This document shows, in pieces, positions 1 through 9,453 of a DNA stretch of 64,000 bases. The translations under genes were made by a program, and so were the position numbers. Below the pieces are notes generated by a model. That model was not told where the DNA came from and made no database searches. It was given only the letters and a program-made list of their open reading frames with translations. The first letter of the stretch is position 1. The number at the start of each line of letters is the position of its first letter. The stretch lies in the NCBI GenBank assembly GCA_947502495.1, contig CANNAC010000002.1, positions 62,001 through 126,000 of the forward strand, in the 5' to 3' direction. The DNA comes from an uncultured Flavobacteriaceae bacterium (lineage in GTDB: Bacteria > Bacteroidota > Bacteroidia > Flavobacteriales > Flavobacteriaceae).

Positions 1-646
1 ACTCTTCTTTTCCCGTTTCCAAATTGACTCTAGACAATTGATAAATAAAACGGTGCTCATTAGAGCTATCAATAATCAAATCATTAAAAAAAGTAGAGAG
101 CTTTGTAACCACGGCCGAAAATCCAGAAAATTCTCCATCTATAAAGATGGGCTGTCTACTTATCATACCAATACCTCCTTGTTCTAGGTGTACCGGACCT
201 GCAATAAAAAAATCTCTTCTCTTAATGGTCGTAAGAGAACCACTGCGAGCTTCAGGGCTTGTTAGAATATTAAAACCAATAACTTCATTATTTTTTAAAG
301 GATACACGTGCGTAATAAATCCTTCCCGATCCACGAGCTCTACAACATCAAAATATTTGCTTCTATTTAATAATTCGGCTGCAATTTTATCAAAATCGGG
401 TGGTACACCATTTCTTTCTACTATATACTCTAATGATTTTGTAGCCGAATAGCTATACATAACTAGCGATTGCAGTTTTTCTTTAATTAAACTTACTTGG
501 TTATTAATTTCTTGTTTTTGCTCACTTCTACTTATCACATACTCCTGATAAGCAATATATTGGGTAGCAAAAAGCAGTACTATAAAAAACAAAAAAGCTA
601 ATACTAAAGGTTTTTTAAAAAAAAGAAAAAAAGTACTTTTATTCAT
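1..646 (-). CDS. CHASE-domain membrane sensor, 5' part only (runs off window)
   Basis: An open frame starts with ATG at 646 and stays open to base 1, so only the N-terminal ~215 residues are visible. It opens with a short basic stretch and one hydrophobic segment (about residues 9-30), followed by an extracytoplasmic region. The part containing VYPLKNNEVIGFNIL, followed by a TTIKRRDFF stretch, matches the CHASE sensor domain, which binds small extracellular ligands. CHASE proteins usually continue into PAS, histidine kinase or cyclase domains, which lie outside this window. It starts 42 bp after the stop of the PAS protein on the same strand and is probably co-transcribed with it. The CHASE call is by motif recognition; the output domain is unknown. 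Confidence 0.75.
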   Translation of the reverse strand, partial: MNKSTFFLFFKKPLVLAFLFFIVLLFATQYIAYQEYVISRSEQKQEINNQVSLIKEKLQSLVMYSYSATKSLEYIVERNGVPPDFDKIAAELLNRSKYFDVVELVDREGFITHVYPLKNNEVIGFNILTSPEARSGSLTTIKRRDFFIAGPVHLEQGGIGMISRQPIFIDGEFSGFSAVVTKLSTFFNDLIIDSSNEHRFIYQLSRVNLETGKEE

Positions 647-688
647 AAGTTGACAAAGTTAAATAGATTATTGATTTTAATAGTTAAT

Positions 689-3600
689 TTAATTATCCTT
701 TTTTAACTGCAACTCTTTAATAACATTCTTTAACTCTTTCATTTTTAACTCCCTACCTACAAATAATTTATTCATGCGCTCTAATTGATTATTTTTCAAA
801 TACACCTCTTCGGTTCTAACTTCAATTAGCTCTTCTAGATTATTCCTGTATTTTTCTAATTCTGCTTCAGCATTTTTCTTTTCTGTTATATCCAATATGG
901 TTAACAAAACATGACCTTCATTATTTAACTGAAGCGCTTGTAAAGAGATTAAGATATAAAGCTCTCTTCCCGCTTTCATTATGTATTTTAATTCCATATT
1001 GGATACATACCCTTTTTCACTAAAATGACCCCATAACTTCTTTTCATTTTCTAAGTTATCTGAACTATCCTGGTTGAACAACTCTATTTCTTCTGCCGTT
1101 TTCCCTAACATGTTCTCTCTTTCAAATCCAACAATGTTTGCCAACGCTTTATTTACTTCAACAATCTTTTTTTCTTCATTAAGTATGGCTTTCCCTATCA
1201 CATTGGATTCAAAAGCTTTAGCGAATTTTTCTTCATTGTCTTTTATATTCTGTTCGGATTCTATTCGTTCTGTAACGTCTTGCACCAATGATAAAACAGT
1301 TTCTACTTCTCCTTCTGGCGATTGTAAAACAGAATTATTCCATTGGCAATGAATGACTTTTCCTGTTTTTGTATTATTACGGTTAACAATCTTGTTGTTT
1401 TTCACTATTCCTTTCATTAATTGATTAGAGATAATCTCAGTAGCCGCGTAATCTTCTTCATATACGAGATTTAACTCACTAAAATGTCTCCCTACAACGT
1501 CCTGTTCTTTCCAACCAAATATATTTTCAGCCTGTACCGACCAACTACGAATAATTAAATTTTCATCCCATTCAATAATAGCTAATGGCGAATTACTTAA
1601 GTGTGAAGTAAGTCGTTGATGTGCCTTCCGAATTTCTTCATCTGCTCTTTTACTTTCGGTAACGTCTTGAATCAAAGACAAAACAGTTTCTACTTCTCCA
1701 TCGGCAGATTGCAAAACTGAATTATACCACTGGCAATAAATCACTTTTCCTGTTTTGGTATTATTGCGATTAATAATTTTGTTACTTTTCACCTTACCAG
1801 TTCTTAATTCACTAGCAATAGCATCTGTAGAAGAAATATCTTCTTCATAAACCAAGTTCAAGTCAATCAATTGTTTTCCCATGGCTTCAGATTCTGTCCA
1901 ACCAAATATTTTTTCCGCTTGCGCAGACCATTTCGCAACAAAAAAGTCCTTATCCCATTCCACGACGGCTAATGGAGAATTATTTAAGTGCGTAGTAAGT
2001 CGTTGATGTGCCATCCTAATTTCTTCGTCAATTTTCTTACGCTCTGTTACATCTCTAATAATCCCAATTAAAAATATATTACCAGCAACATCAATAAATC
2101 TTGTTTTTTTTGTTGAAATTGTTCTTGATTTTTCTCCTGCTAATGTTAACGTTTCTTCATTCACATTCTCTATCCCTGTTGCTAAGACATGCTTATCTAT
2201 TTGTAAAAAACTCTCTCTCTCTTCTGCAGAAACACTTTCTGCTAACGTTTTACCAATTACAGCATCCCTTTCAATATTAAAAATGGAACAAAAGGCATCG
2301 TTGACTAACAGTATTCTACTTTGTTCATCCTTTACAAAAACAGGATCACCAATATTGTTTAGAATATTATCTAAATACTTTTCGCTTTTAATAATTTGTT
2401 CTTCTGCTTCTTTCCGTTCTGTAACATCGACAAGCGTGCCTATATATCCATATAACTCATTATTAAAATCATATAATCCAGTTGATTTAGTGGAAACCCA
2501 TTTTGTTTCTCCTTGTTTATTTACTATTCTAAATTCGGAAACCAATTCATTTCCTTTAGAAGTTGCTTCTTCCCAATCGCCAATAATTCTATCTCGATCC
2601 ATAGGGTGTATAGCACTTGACCAACCAAAACCTAAAGACTCATTAAACGTTAATCCAGAATATTTCATCCATTCCTCATTAACAAAATTACAAATCCCCT
2701 CTTTATCTGTTTGAAAAATCCCTACAGGTGCATTAGATGTTAATCGTTTAAATAACTGCTCACTGTTTATTAATTTTTGTTCTGCCTTTTTCTTTTCTGT
2801 AACATCAATAGCCATACCTATATAGCCATGCAAATTATTTTGAGCATCATAGGTCCCCACTGTTTTAACAGACACCCATACCACCTTATTATCTTTATGT
2901 AGAAATCTAAAATCCGTTTCAAGCTCACTTTCTCCAGAGAGAACATATGTTTCCCATTCTTTAAGTATTCTGGCTTCATCATCAGGATGAATAGTTGCGG
3001 CCCAACCATATCCCATAGCCTCGTCATAAGACAACCCAGCATATCCCAACCACCTTTCATTTACATAATTACAAGAACCTTCTGCATCTGTTTGATAAAT
3101 ACCTGCCGGTGCTTTAGATGTTAATCGTTTAAACAATTGCTCACTGTAGATTAATTTTTCTTCTGCCTCTTTACGTGCCGAAATATCTTTAGCGACCACT
3201 CCCAATGCCGTTGGTGTGTTCGTTACTTTATCTTTAATTAAGAAACCAGACATTTCAATAGGAATTAGATCTCCTGTTTTAAAATTTTTAAAGTGTGTTT
3301 CTCCACTCCACCCATTTGCTTCAAAAATATTAGGCATATGCTCATTTGCAATCCTATCGCGGTAATCTTCAGGAAAAAAATCAGATATAGAAGCTGGCAT
3401 TTTTTCATCCGATGCTAATCCCATTAATTGCCTACCATTATCATTTAGATAAAGCGGTTCTCCTTCTAAATTTGCTAAGCCAATAAAATCATCATTAGTT
3501 TCTATTAAAGACAATAACATTTGATTATTAGCATCTACTTTTTTCTGTTTTGTAATGTCTGTATAATAAATTGTCAACCCTTCTGGAGATGGGTATATTC

Positions 3601-4645
3601 GGTTTTCAAACCATTTGTCTAGTGGCTCATAATAATCATCAAAGTATACGGTTTCTTGCGTCTCCACAGCTTTATAATACGCCTTATAAAAAGAACGACC
3701 TACACCTTCTGGGAATTCGGTCCAAATATGTTTCCCAACTAATGTTCCTGGCTCTCTTCCTAATAGTTCTGCCGCCTTTTTATTCACATATACATAACAC
3801 CAGTCATTGTCTAGGGATATAAAACCACCAGAAATGCTATTTAAAGAAGTTTCTAGTTGAGAAGTTAAATTTTTCTCCAGCTGTTGTTTTTCGGCCTTTA
3901 TTTTTAAATATTTCTTTTCATATCTTAATATAGAAAAAACATCACGCTCTTGATTGACAATAAAGGAGGTATTGCTTTTCTCATGATCTATATACTTTAA
4001 ATAGAAATACAAAAGGAAAGAAAATACTAGTGCAGCAACAAACTTAGCTATAATATTACCTACTAATAAATTATAAAAACGTACAGAATCCACGTAAAGC
4101 GTAGCATTAAAAATAAATGCATCAAAAACAAAAACGACTAACAACGAAATAAAAAGTGTAAAAAAGAAATATTGCTTATTAATTATGGAAATCAAAAATT
4201 GATAAATTATTACCAGACATAGAAAATCCAGTAACAACAAGATCGTACCAGTAATAAAATACTTATCGTCTAGTAAAAAAGCAAAGGTAGAATCTATATC
4301 TACTAAGCTTTCCGAATGTATAACGCCAAACAATGCAGACAATAGAAGATTTGAAATGATAATCCCTAAAATAAGGGCTCTAGCACTAGCAACGCCTTCT
4401 TTAATATAAATCAATAAGACCGCAAATAAAAGCGAACTAAATATAATAACAGATGTCGGATAAATTATTAGTTCATCTAAAACTGTAAAACTGATCATGG
4501 TACCTGAAAGGGCTTGTAAATATCTAACGGCTCCTAAAAAAAGATACAAAGGAGCCAGGCCTAATACGTTTCTAAATTTAAATAATAAAAGAATACTAGA
4601 AGATATGAGTAAAAACTCAATAAGTATTATTGTATATATATGCAT
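689..4645 (-). CDS. Membrane-bound sensor with eight PAS domains and no visible kinase
   Basis: 1318 residues. Residues 1-220 hold about seven membrane segments, and a short coiled coil follows (235-262). Eight PAS/PAC units follow at about 264-370, 376-492, 500-617, 625-743, 752-869, 877-998, 1002-1126 and 1136-1256, most ending in a D(V/I)TE-type PAC motif. The C-terminus is a coiled coil (1257-1318) with the sequence MNKLFVGRELKMKELK. There is no HisKA, HATPase, GGDEF or output domain, so the signal must pass to a partner, plausibly the CHASE protein 42 bp downstream. PAS3/PAS4 and PAS6/PAS7 are close tandem duplicates. The N-terminal membrane region (GLAPLYLFLGA) may be a 7TM sensory module related to VUT/YhhQ-type transporters, which is a weak inference. 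Confidence 0.85.
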   Translation of the reverse strand: MHIYTIILIEFLLISSSILLLFKFRNVLGLAPLYLFLGAVRYLQALSGTMISFTVLDELIIYPTSVIIFSSLLFAVLLIYIKEGVASARALILGIIISNLLLSALFGVIHSESLVDIDSTFAFLLDDKYFITGTILLLLDFLCLVIIYQFLISIINKQYFFFTLFISLLVVFVFDAFIFNATLYVDSVRFYNLLVGNIIAKFVAALVFSFLLYFYLKYIDHEKSNTSFIVNQERDVFSILRYEKKYLKIKAEKQQLEKNLTSQLETSLNSISGGFISLDNDWCYVYVNKKAAELLGREPGTLVGKHIWTEFPEGVGRSFYKAYYKAVETQETVYFDDYYEPLDKWFENRIYPSPEGLTIYYTDITKQKKVDANNQMLLSLIETNDDFIGLANLEGEPLYLNDNGRQLMGLASDEKMPASISDFFPEDYRDRIANEHMPNIFEANGWSGETHFKNFKTGDLIPIEMSGFLIKDKVTNTPTALGVVAKDISARKEAEEKLIYSEQLFKRLTSKAPAGIYQTDAEGSCNYVNERWLGYAGLSYDEAMGYGWAATIHPDDEARILKEWETYVLSGESELETDFRFLHKDNKVVWVSVKTVGTYDAQNNLHGYIGMAIDVTEKKKAEQKLINSEQLFKRLTSNAPVGIFQTDKEGICNFVNEEWMKYSGLTFNESLGFGWSSAIHPMDRDRIIGDWEEATSKGNELVSEFRIVNKQGETKWVSTKSTGLYDFNNELYGYIGTLVDVTERKEAEEQIIKSEKYLDNILNNIGDPVFVKDEQSRILLVNDAFCSIFNIERDAVIGKTLAESVSAEERESFLQIDKHVLATGIENVNEETLTLAGEKSRTISTKKTRFIDVAGNIFLIGIIRDVTERKKIDEEIRMAHQRLTTHLNNSPLAVVEWDKDFFVAKWSAQAEKIFGWTESEAMGKQLIDLNLVYEEDISSTDAIASELRTGKVKSNKIINRNNTKTGKVIYCQWYNSVLQSADGEVETVLSLIQDVTESKRADEEIRKAHQRLTSHLSNSPLAIIEWDENLIIRSWSVQAENIFGWKEQDVVGRHFSELNLVYEEDYAATEIISNQLMKGIVKNNKIVNRNNTKTGKVIHCQWNNSVLQSPEGEVETVLSLVQDVTERIESEQNIKDNEEKFAKAFESNVIGKAILNEEKKIVEVNKALANIVGFERENMLGKTAEEIELFNQDSSDNLENEKKLWGHFSEKGYVSNMELKYIMKAGRELYILISLQALQLNNEGHVLLTILDITEKKNAEAELEKYRNNLEELIEVRTEEVYLKNNQLERMNKLFVGRELKMKELKNVIKELQLKKDN

Positions 4646-4963
4646 ATAATGATTTGGTTAAGCTAGGGAGCTTAAAAATACGCTTTTTACTTGATAAGTA
4701 AAAAGAATAAATCAAAAAAAAGAAAGCTTAACAATTAAGCAATTACACCAAAAATCATATCATCATGTAGAAAAAACAATACTAAATAAATAAATAAATA
4801 AATAAATAAACATAGGATACACCAAAAACAATTCGTGCGTTCTAGCAAAAGCAACAGCTCGAATAGGCACTCACATATTTAAGGCGTACTAAGTTTGAAT
4901 TTCTTTTCTATTAATCACTATTTAAAAATAGTATATTAGCTTGTTAGAAAAAAAAAATAAAAA
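4646..4963. promoter_or_regulatory. Divergent intergenic region
   Basis: This 318-bp AT-rich gap separates two divergent genes and must hold both promoters. I found no convincing Bacteroidota promoter (TTTG plus TAnnTTTG). Two notable items are the (TAAA)7 tract at 4783-4810 and a perfect 16-bp palindrome at 4917-4932 (ACTATTT-AA-AAATAGT), 31 bp before the guaD start. The palindrome could be a repressor site for the purine genes, but no regulator gene is adjacent. Confidence 0.4.
4783..4810. repeat. Tetranucleotide microsatellite (TAAA) x7
   Basis: Seven perfect tandem TAAA units lie in the 318-bp gap between the divergent PAS sensor (minus) and guanine deaminase (plus) genes. Such tracts can change unit number by slipped-strand mispairing and so alter promoter spacing. 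Whether it affects either gene cannot be seen here. Confidence 0.95.
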
Positions 4964-5437
4964 ATGAGTAATAAAAATCAATTTATGAAAGAGGCTGTAA
5001 ACGCAGCTTTAAAAGGAATGAATAACAACGAAGGTGGGCCATTTGGCTGTGTAGTTGTTAAAGACGGAAAAATTGTAGGCCGCGGAAACAATAAAGTTAC
5101 ATCAACAAATGATCCTACTGCACACGCAGAAGTTACCGCAATTAGAGATGCTTGTAAAAATTTAGATTCTTTTCAATTAGATGGTTGCGAAATTTACACT
5201 TCTTGCGAGCCTTGCCCAATGTGTTTAGGTGCTATTTACTGGGCGAGACCAGACAAAGTATACTACGGAAGCAATCAAGTAGATGCTGCAAATATTGGTT
5301 TTGATGATGAGTTTATTTACAAAGAAATTCCTTTACCTTATGCAGAACGAAGTATTCCTTTTGAGCAATTAGCGCGTGAAATTGCTTTAGAGCCTTTTCA
5401 AGAATGGACTAAGAAAATGGATAAAACGGAATATTAA
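4964..5437 (+). CDS. guaD: Guanine deaminase (cytidine deaminase fold)
   Basis: 157 residues, the usual size of the GuaD/TadA-like nucleoside deaminase family. It shows the zinc site H54-A-E56 and P83-C84-P-M-C87, with the DPTAHAEV and YTSCEPCPMCLGAIYWA signatures. The C-terminal NIGFDDEFIYKEI matches GuaD-type proteins rather than tRNA adenosine deaminases. It hydrolyses guanine to xanthine and ammonia in the cytoplasm. The xanthine dehydrogenase genes begin 160 bp downstream on the same strand, so the product would feed straight into XdhAB. An AT-rich run precedes the ATG and no Shine-Dalgarno is evident. Confidence 0.9.
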   Translation: MSNKNQFMKEAVNAALKGMNNNEGGPFGCVVVKDGKIVGRGNNKVTSTNDPTAHAEVTAIRDACKNLDSFQLDGCEIYTSCEPCPMCLGAIYWARPDKVYYGSNQVDAANIGFDDEFIYKEIPLPYAERSIPFEQLAREIALEPFQEWTKKMDKTEY

Positions 5438-5448
5438 ATAACCTTCTA

Positions 5449-5554
5449 TGTCAGCTCGAGTGTTTCAAGTGACCGAGAAACGCATAGAAAATCTTTAAAT
5501 ACTATAAATTTCTCGATACAAAATTCCTGAAACGGAATTTCACTCGAAATGACA
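5449..5554. repeat. Terminal-inverted-repeat element (TGTCA..TCGAGTG type), copy 1
   Basis: A 106-bp element opens with TGTCAGCTCGAGTG and closes with CACTCGAAATGACA, an imperfect inverted repeat. It lies between guaD and xdhA. The interior contains a TTTCTCGATACAAAATTC stretch that recurs in the copy at 9338-9453 and, diverged, inside the gene at 24763-25587. It is probably a non-autonomous MITE- or REP-like element. Confidence 0.8.
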
Positions 5555-5597
5555 ATATCGTTAGATTTCTAATTCACTTATAATTGAAATAATTAAC

Positions 5598-7007
5598 ATG
5601 ATCACCTTCATCCTAAACAACAAAACCATTAAAACATCGGAGCATTCCGGAACCACTTTATTGGATTTTGTTCGTTACCAACAACGTCTCACCGGAACCA
5701 AAATTGGTTGTCGTGAAGGCGATTGTGGTGCTTGTACACTTTTAGTTGGTACGCTATCAAACGATACTGTAGAATATCAAAGTATCACATCGTGTATTTC
5801 TCCTTTAGGAAATGCGCATGGCAAGCATATTGTAACGGTGGAAGGAACAAATCTAAAAGACAAATTAACCACAGCACAAGAAGCCATGAATGCAAATTAC
5901 GCGACACAATGCGGATTTTGCACTCCTGGTTTTGTGGTTGCATTAACTGGTTTTGCTTTATCTAATTCGGATAAAAATTATAGTAATGCTATTGACGCTA
6001 TAAGCGGAAATATTTGTAGATGCACAGGATATAAAGCCATTGAAAAAGCAGCGCATCAGGTAGTTGAAAAACTAGAAAACAAAACAGAAACTACTTTGGA
6101 ATGGCTCATTGAAAATCAATTTATTCCTGATTATTTTGAATCTATTCCGAAACGTTTAAACGACATTGCAGCTAAAGATTTAAATCAACCCAAAGGAAAA
6201 TATGTTTCTGGAGGAACCGATTTATACGTGCAACAAGCAGATCATTTAGCAGACAACAACGTACATCTTATTGCTGAAAAAGACTATTTAAAAGGTATTT
6301 CCATTGAAAACAACATTTGCACCATTGGAACCAATGCAACGGTTTCCGATTTATGGAATCACACCGAATTAAATACCATTTTACCAAACTTAAGAAAATA
6401 CTTAAAGTTAGTTTCTTCAGAACAAATTAGAAATATGGCTTCCTTAGGTGGAAACTTAGTTAATGCTTCACCAATTGGAGACATGACCATATTCTTTTTA
6501 GCACTTAATAGTACTATTACGATATTAAATTCCGAAGAAAAAGAACGAACAATTGCGCTTAAAAACTTTTACCAAGGATACAAAACATATGATTTAAAAG
6601 ATGATGAGCTTTTAAAAAGCATCCAATTTAAATTACCCACAGAACATTCGTTTTTCAATTTTGAAAAGGTTTGTAAACGAACACATTTGGATATTGCAAG
6701 TGTCAATACTGCAATTCATATTTCAATAGAAAACGAAACCATTTCCGAAGCGCACGTATCGATTGGTGGCGTTGCTGCAATCCCAAAGTATTTACACGAC
6801 ACCTCAGCATTTTTAATAGGAAAACCACTCACTTCAGAAACCATATTGGAAGCTAACGAGATCCTTCAAAAGGAAATCGCACCAATTAGCGATGTTCGTG
6901 GTACAAACGACTATAAACGTTTGTTAGGAAGACAATTATTCTTTGCACATTTTACTGCTTTATTGCCGAAGCAATTCACCTTAAACGACTTTATTCCACA
7001 TGCATAA
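5598..7007 (+). CDS. xdhA: Xanthine dehydrogenase small subunit (2x[2Fe-2S] and FAD domains)
   Basis: 469 residues. The N-terminal plant-type ferredoxin domain has C38, C43, C46 and C66 (CREGDCGAC). The second [2Fe-2S] domain has CGFC at 105-108 and CRC at 140-142. An FAD-binding domain follows from about 195 (YVSGGTDLYV, NMASLGGNLVNASPIGD) with the CO dehydrogenase flavoprotein C-terminal part. It passes electrons from the molybdenum site in XdhB to FAD and NAD+ during hypoxanthine/xanthine oxidation. Its last 8 bases overlap the xdhB start, which indicates translational coupling. The length suits a fused FeS-FAD subunit. Confidence 0.95.
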   Translation: MITFILNNKTIKTSEHSGTTLLDFVRYQQRLTGTKIGCREGDCGACTLLVGTLSNDTVEYQSITSCISPLGNAHGKHIVTVEGTNLKDKLTTAQEAMNANYATQCGFCTPGFVVALTGFALSNSDKNYSNAIDAISGNICRCTGYKAIEKAAHQVVEKLENKTETTLEWLIENQFIPDYFESIPKRLNDIAAKDLNQPKGKYVSGGTDLYVQQADHLADNNVHLIAEKDYLKGISIENNICTIGTNATVSDLWNHTELNTILPNLRKYLKLVSSEQIRNMASLGGNLVNASPIGDMTIFFLALNSTITILNSEEKERTIALKNFYQGYKTYDLKDDELLKSIQFKLPTEHSFFNFEKVCKRTHLDIASVNTAIHISIENETISEAHVSIGGVAAIPKYLHDTSAFLIGKPLTSETILEANEILQKEIAPISDVRGTNDYKRLLGRQLFFAHFTALLPKQFTLNDFIPHA

Positions 7008-9330
7008 AAACAAAGAAAATAAAGTACTAGACATAAAGTTAGATGCTGTTTCCAAGTCCTTAAAACAAAGCATTAAAAACTTAGACTCCTACACACATGT
7101 TCGCGGAGAATCACTGTATGTGGATGACATAAACATTAGACAAGGCACCTTTCATGCAGTAGTTTTTGATGCACCAAAAGCCCACGGAAAAATAAAAAGA
7201 ATCGATTATTCTAAAGCAGAAGCTTTGGAAGGTGTAGAACGTATTTTCACTTACAAAGATGTTCCTGGTGAAAATGAAATTGGTGGCATTATTCCTGACG
7301 AGCCTTTATTTGCAGAAGCGGAAGTACATTTTTGGGGCATGCCAATTGCTTTAATTGTTGCCGAATCGGAATTTATCGCAAGAAAAGCAAGAGGTTTAAT
7401 CGAAATCGAAATTGAAGATTTACCAGTAATCACTACTGCTAAAGAGGCAAAAGCAAAAGGAAGCTTTATCAATGCTCCACGCTCTTTTAGTTTGGGAGAT
7501 ACCGAAAAAGCTTTCGCAGATTGCGACTATGTTTTTAAAGGGGAAACCTTTTCTAACGGACAAGAACATTTATACATTGAAGCACAAGGTGCTTATGCCG
7601 AACCCATGGAAAATGGTAACATAAAAGTGACTTCTTCTACGCAAGGCCCAACGGCTGTACAAAAAACTATTGCGAAAGTTTTGGGTATTGCCATGCATAA
7701 AATTGAAGTAGATGTCACACGTCTTGGTGGCGGATTTGGAGGTAAAGAAGACCAAGCAACACCTTGGGCTGTGATGGCTGCTTTAGCTACTTATCATTTA
7801 AACCAATCGGTGAAATTAATATTGAATCGTCATGACGATTTACGAATGACAGGAAAACGGCATCCGTATGAAAGCACGTATAAAATCGGTTTAACTAAAG
7901 ACTTAAAAATACTAGCCTACCAAACAGAATTTTTACAAAATTCTGGTGCTGCTGCAGATCTATCGCCTGCCATTGCTGAGCGCACCTTATTTCACGCAAC
8001 CAACAGTTATTGCGTACCAAACGTAACCACAAAGGTATTGAGTTGCAAAACGAATTTACCACCAAATACAGCGTTTCGCGGTTTTGGTGGACCACAAGGC
8101 ATGTTTGTAATCGAATCTGCTATTGCAAAAGCGGCTCACGAAATTGGTGTTCCAACACGAAAAATTCAAGAAGCGAATTTACTAGACGAAAACGACACGT
8201 TTTCTTACGGACAAATTGCTAAAAAAGTAGAAGCCAAAAACACATGGGATTCTGCAAAAAACATATTTAATACTGAAGCTTTAGAACGAGAAGTTGCAGC
8301 GTTCAACAAAAACAATGCAAGCTTTAAAAAAGGGCTATCCTTTATGCCAATTACTTTTGGTATTTCATTTACCAATACACCAATGAATCACGCGCGTGCT
8401 TTAGTGCATATTTATTTAGATGGAAGCGTTGGCATTAGCACAGCTGCTGTAGAAATGGGGCAAGGTGTTAATACCAAAATGATGCAAATTGCTGCAGATG
8501 TGTTCTCTATTCCTATCGAGAAAATCAAGATAGAAACTACCAATACCACAAGAGTTGCAAACACATCGCCTTCTGCTGCTAGTTCTACTGCAGATTTAAA
8601 CGGAAAAGCAACCTTAATGGCTTGTAATGCTTTAGTAGAAAGACTAAAAACGGTGGCTTCGGAAGACTTAAATGTTTCAGAAAAAGATATTACTTTAAAA
8701 GAGGAAGCTATTTTTGTAAACGGAAAGAAATCCGAATTATCATGGACAAACCTCATCAGTAGTGCCATGTTGAAACGTGTTGCTTTAACGGAAAATGCTC
8801 ATTATGCAACGCCAGAAATTCACTTTGATAAAACGAAAGAAAAAGGACATCCTTTTGCTTATCATGTTTACGGAACAGCCATCACCACAACAACCATAGA
8901 CTGCACACGTGGCACTTATGAGTTTGACTCCGTGAAAATAGTACACGATTACGGAAAAAGCATGAGTGAAGGTATTGATTTAGGACAAGTAGAAGGCGCA
9001 TTAATTCAAGGAATTGGCTGGATGACCATGGAAGAGATTGCCTATAATAAAGACGGAAGGTTATTGTCTAATGCACTATCAACATATAAAGTTCCGGATA
9101 TATTTTCTGTGCCAAAAACAGTAGAAGTGATTCCAGTAGAAACGGAAGGAAATGAAATGGCAATTTTAAAATCGAAAGCCGTTGGAGAACCTCCTTTAAT
9201 GTATGGAATTGGCGCTTATTTTGCACTTCAAAACGCGATAAAAGCTTTTAATCCAAACTACGATTTACAATTTCATGCACCAATGACGCCTGAAAAGGTT
9301 TTGATGGGTTTGTATGAAAACACGAAATAA
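7000..9330 (+). CDS. xdhB: Xanthine dehydrogenase molybdenum-binding subunit
   Basis: 776 residues, full length for XdhB. The N-terminal a/b hammerhead domain (about 35-150) is followed by molybdopterin-binding domains containing LGGGFGGKEDQ, the FRGFGGPQGMF segment and EMGQGVNTKM. KSKAVGEPPLMYGIG holds the conserved catalytic glutamate (VGEPP). It catalyses hydroxylation of hypoxanthine or xanthine to urate at the Mo centre. It overlaps xdhA by 8 bp. The Mo sulfuration factor XdhC is encoded nearby on the opposite strand (12156-12926). Confidence 0.95.
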   Translation: MHKNKENKVLDIKLDAVSKSLKQSIKNLDSYTHVRGESLYVDDINIRQGTFHAVVFDAPKAHGKIKRIDYSKAEALEGVERIFTYKDVPGENEIGGIIPDEPLFAEAEVHFWGMPIALIVAESEFIARKARGLIEIEIEDLPVITTAKEAKAKGSFINAPRSFSLGDTEKAFADCDYVFKGETFSNGQEHLYIEAQGAYAEPMENGNIKVTSSTQGPTAVQKTIAKVLGIAMHKIEVDVTRLGGGFGGKEDQATPWAVMAALATYHLNQSVKLILNRHDDLRMTGKRHPYESTYKIGLTKDLKILAYQTEFLQNSGAAADLSPAIAERTLFHATNSYCVPNVTTKVLSCKTNLPPNTAFRGFGGPQGMFVIESAIAKAAHEIGVPTRKIQEANLLDENDTFSYGQIAKKVEAKNTWDSAKNIFNTEALEREVAAFNKNNASFKKGLSFMPITFGISFTNTPMNHARALVHIYLDGSVGISTAAVEMGQGVNTKMMQIAADVFSIPIEKIKIETTNTTRVANTSPSAASSTADLNGKATLMACNALVERLKTVASEDLNVSEKDITLKEEAIFVNGKKSELSWTNLISSAMLKRVALTENAHYATPEIHFDKTKEKGHPFAYHVYGTAITTTTIDCTRGTYEFDSVKIVHDYGKSMSEGIDLGQVEGALIQGIGWMTMEEIAYNKDGRLLSNALSTYKVPDIFSVPKTVEVIPVETEGNEMAILKSKAVGEPPLMYGIGAYFALQNAIKAFNPNYDLQFHAPMTPEKVLMGLYENTK

Positions 9331-9337
9331 AAACAAT

Positions 9338-9453
9338 TGTCAGTTCGAGTGATTTGAGGAACGAAAATTGTATCGAGAACCAACGGAAACTAAATTCTTA
9401 TTCTCGATACAAATTTTACTCATTTTCAATCGTAAAATTCACTCGAATTGACA
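9338..9453. repeat. Terminal-inverted-repeat element, copy 2, with nested inner palindrome
   Basis: A 116-bp element opens with TGTCAGTTCGAGTGA and closes with TCACTCGAATTGACA, almost perfectly complementary. Nested inside is TTGTATCGAGAA (9368-9379) facing TTCTCGATACAA (9401-9412), so the whole can form a cruciform. It begins 8 bp after the xdhB stop. Its right end overlaps the TTG start of the next gene. It is related to the element at 5449-5554, so similar repeats lie on both sides of xdhAB. Confidence 0.85.
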
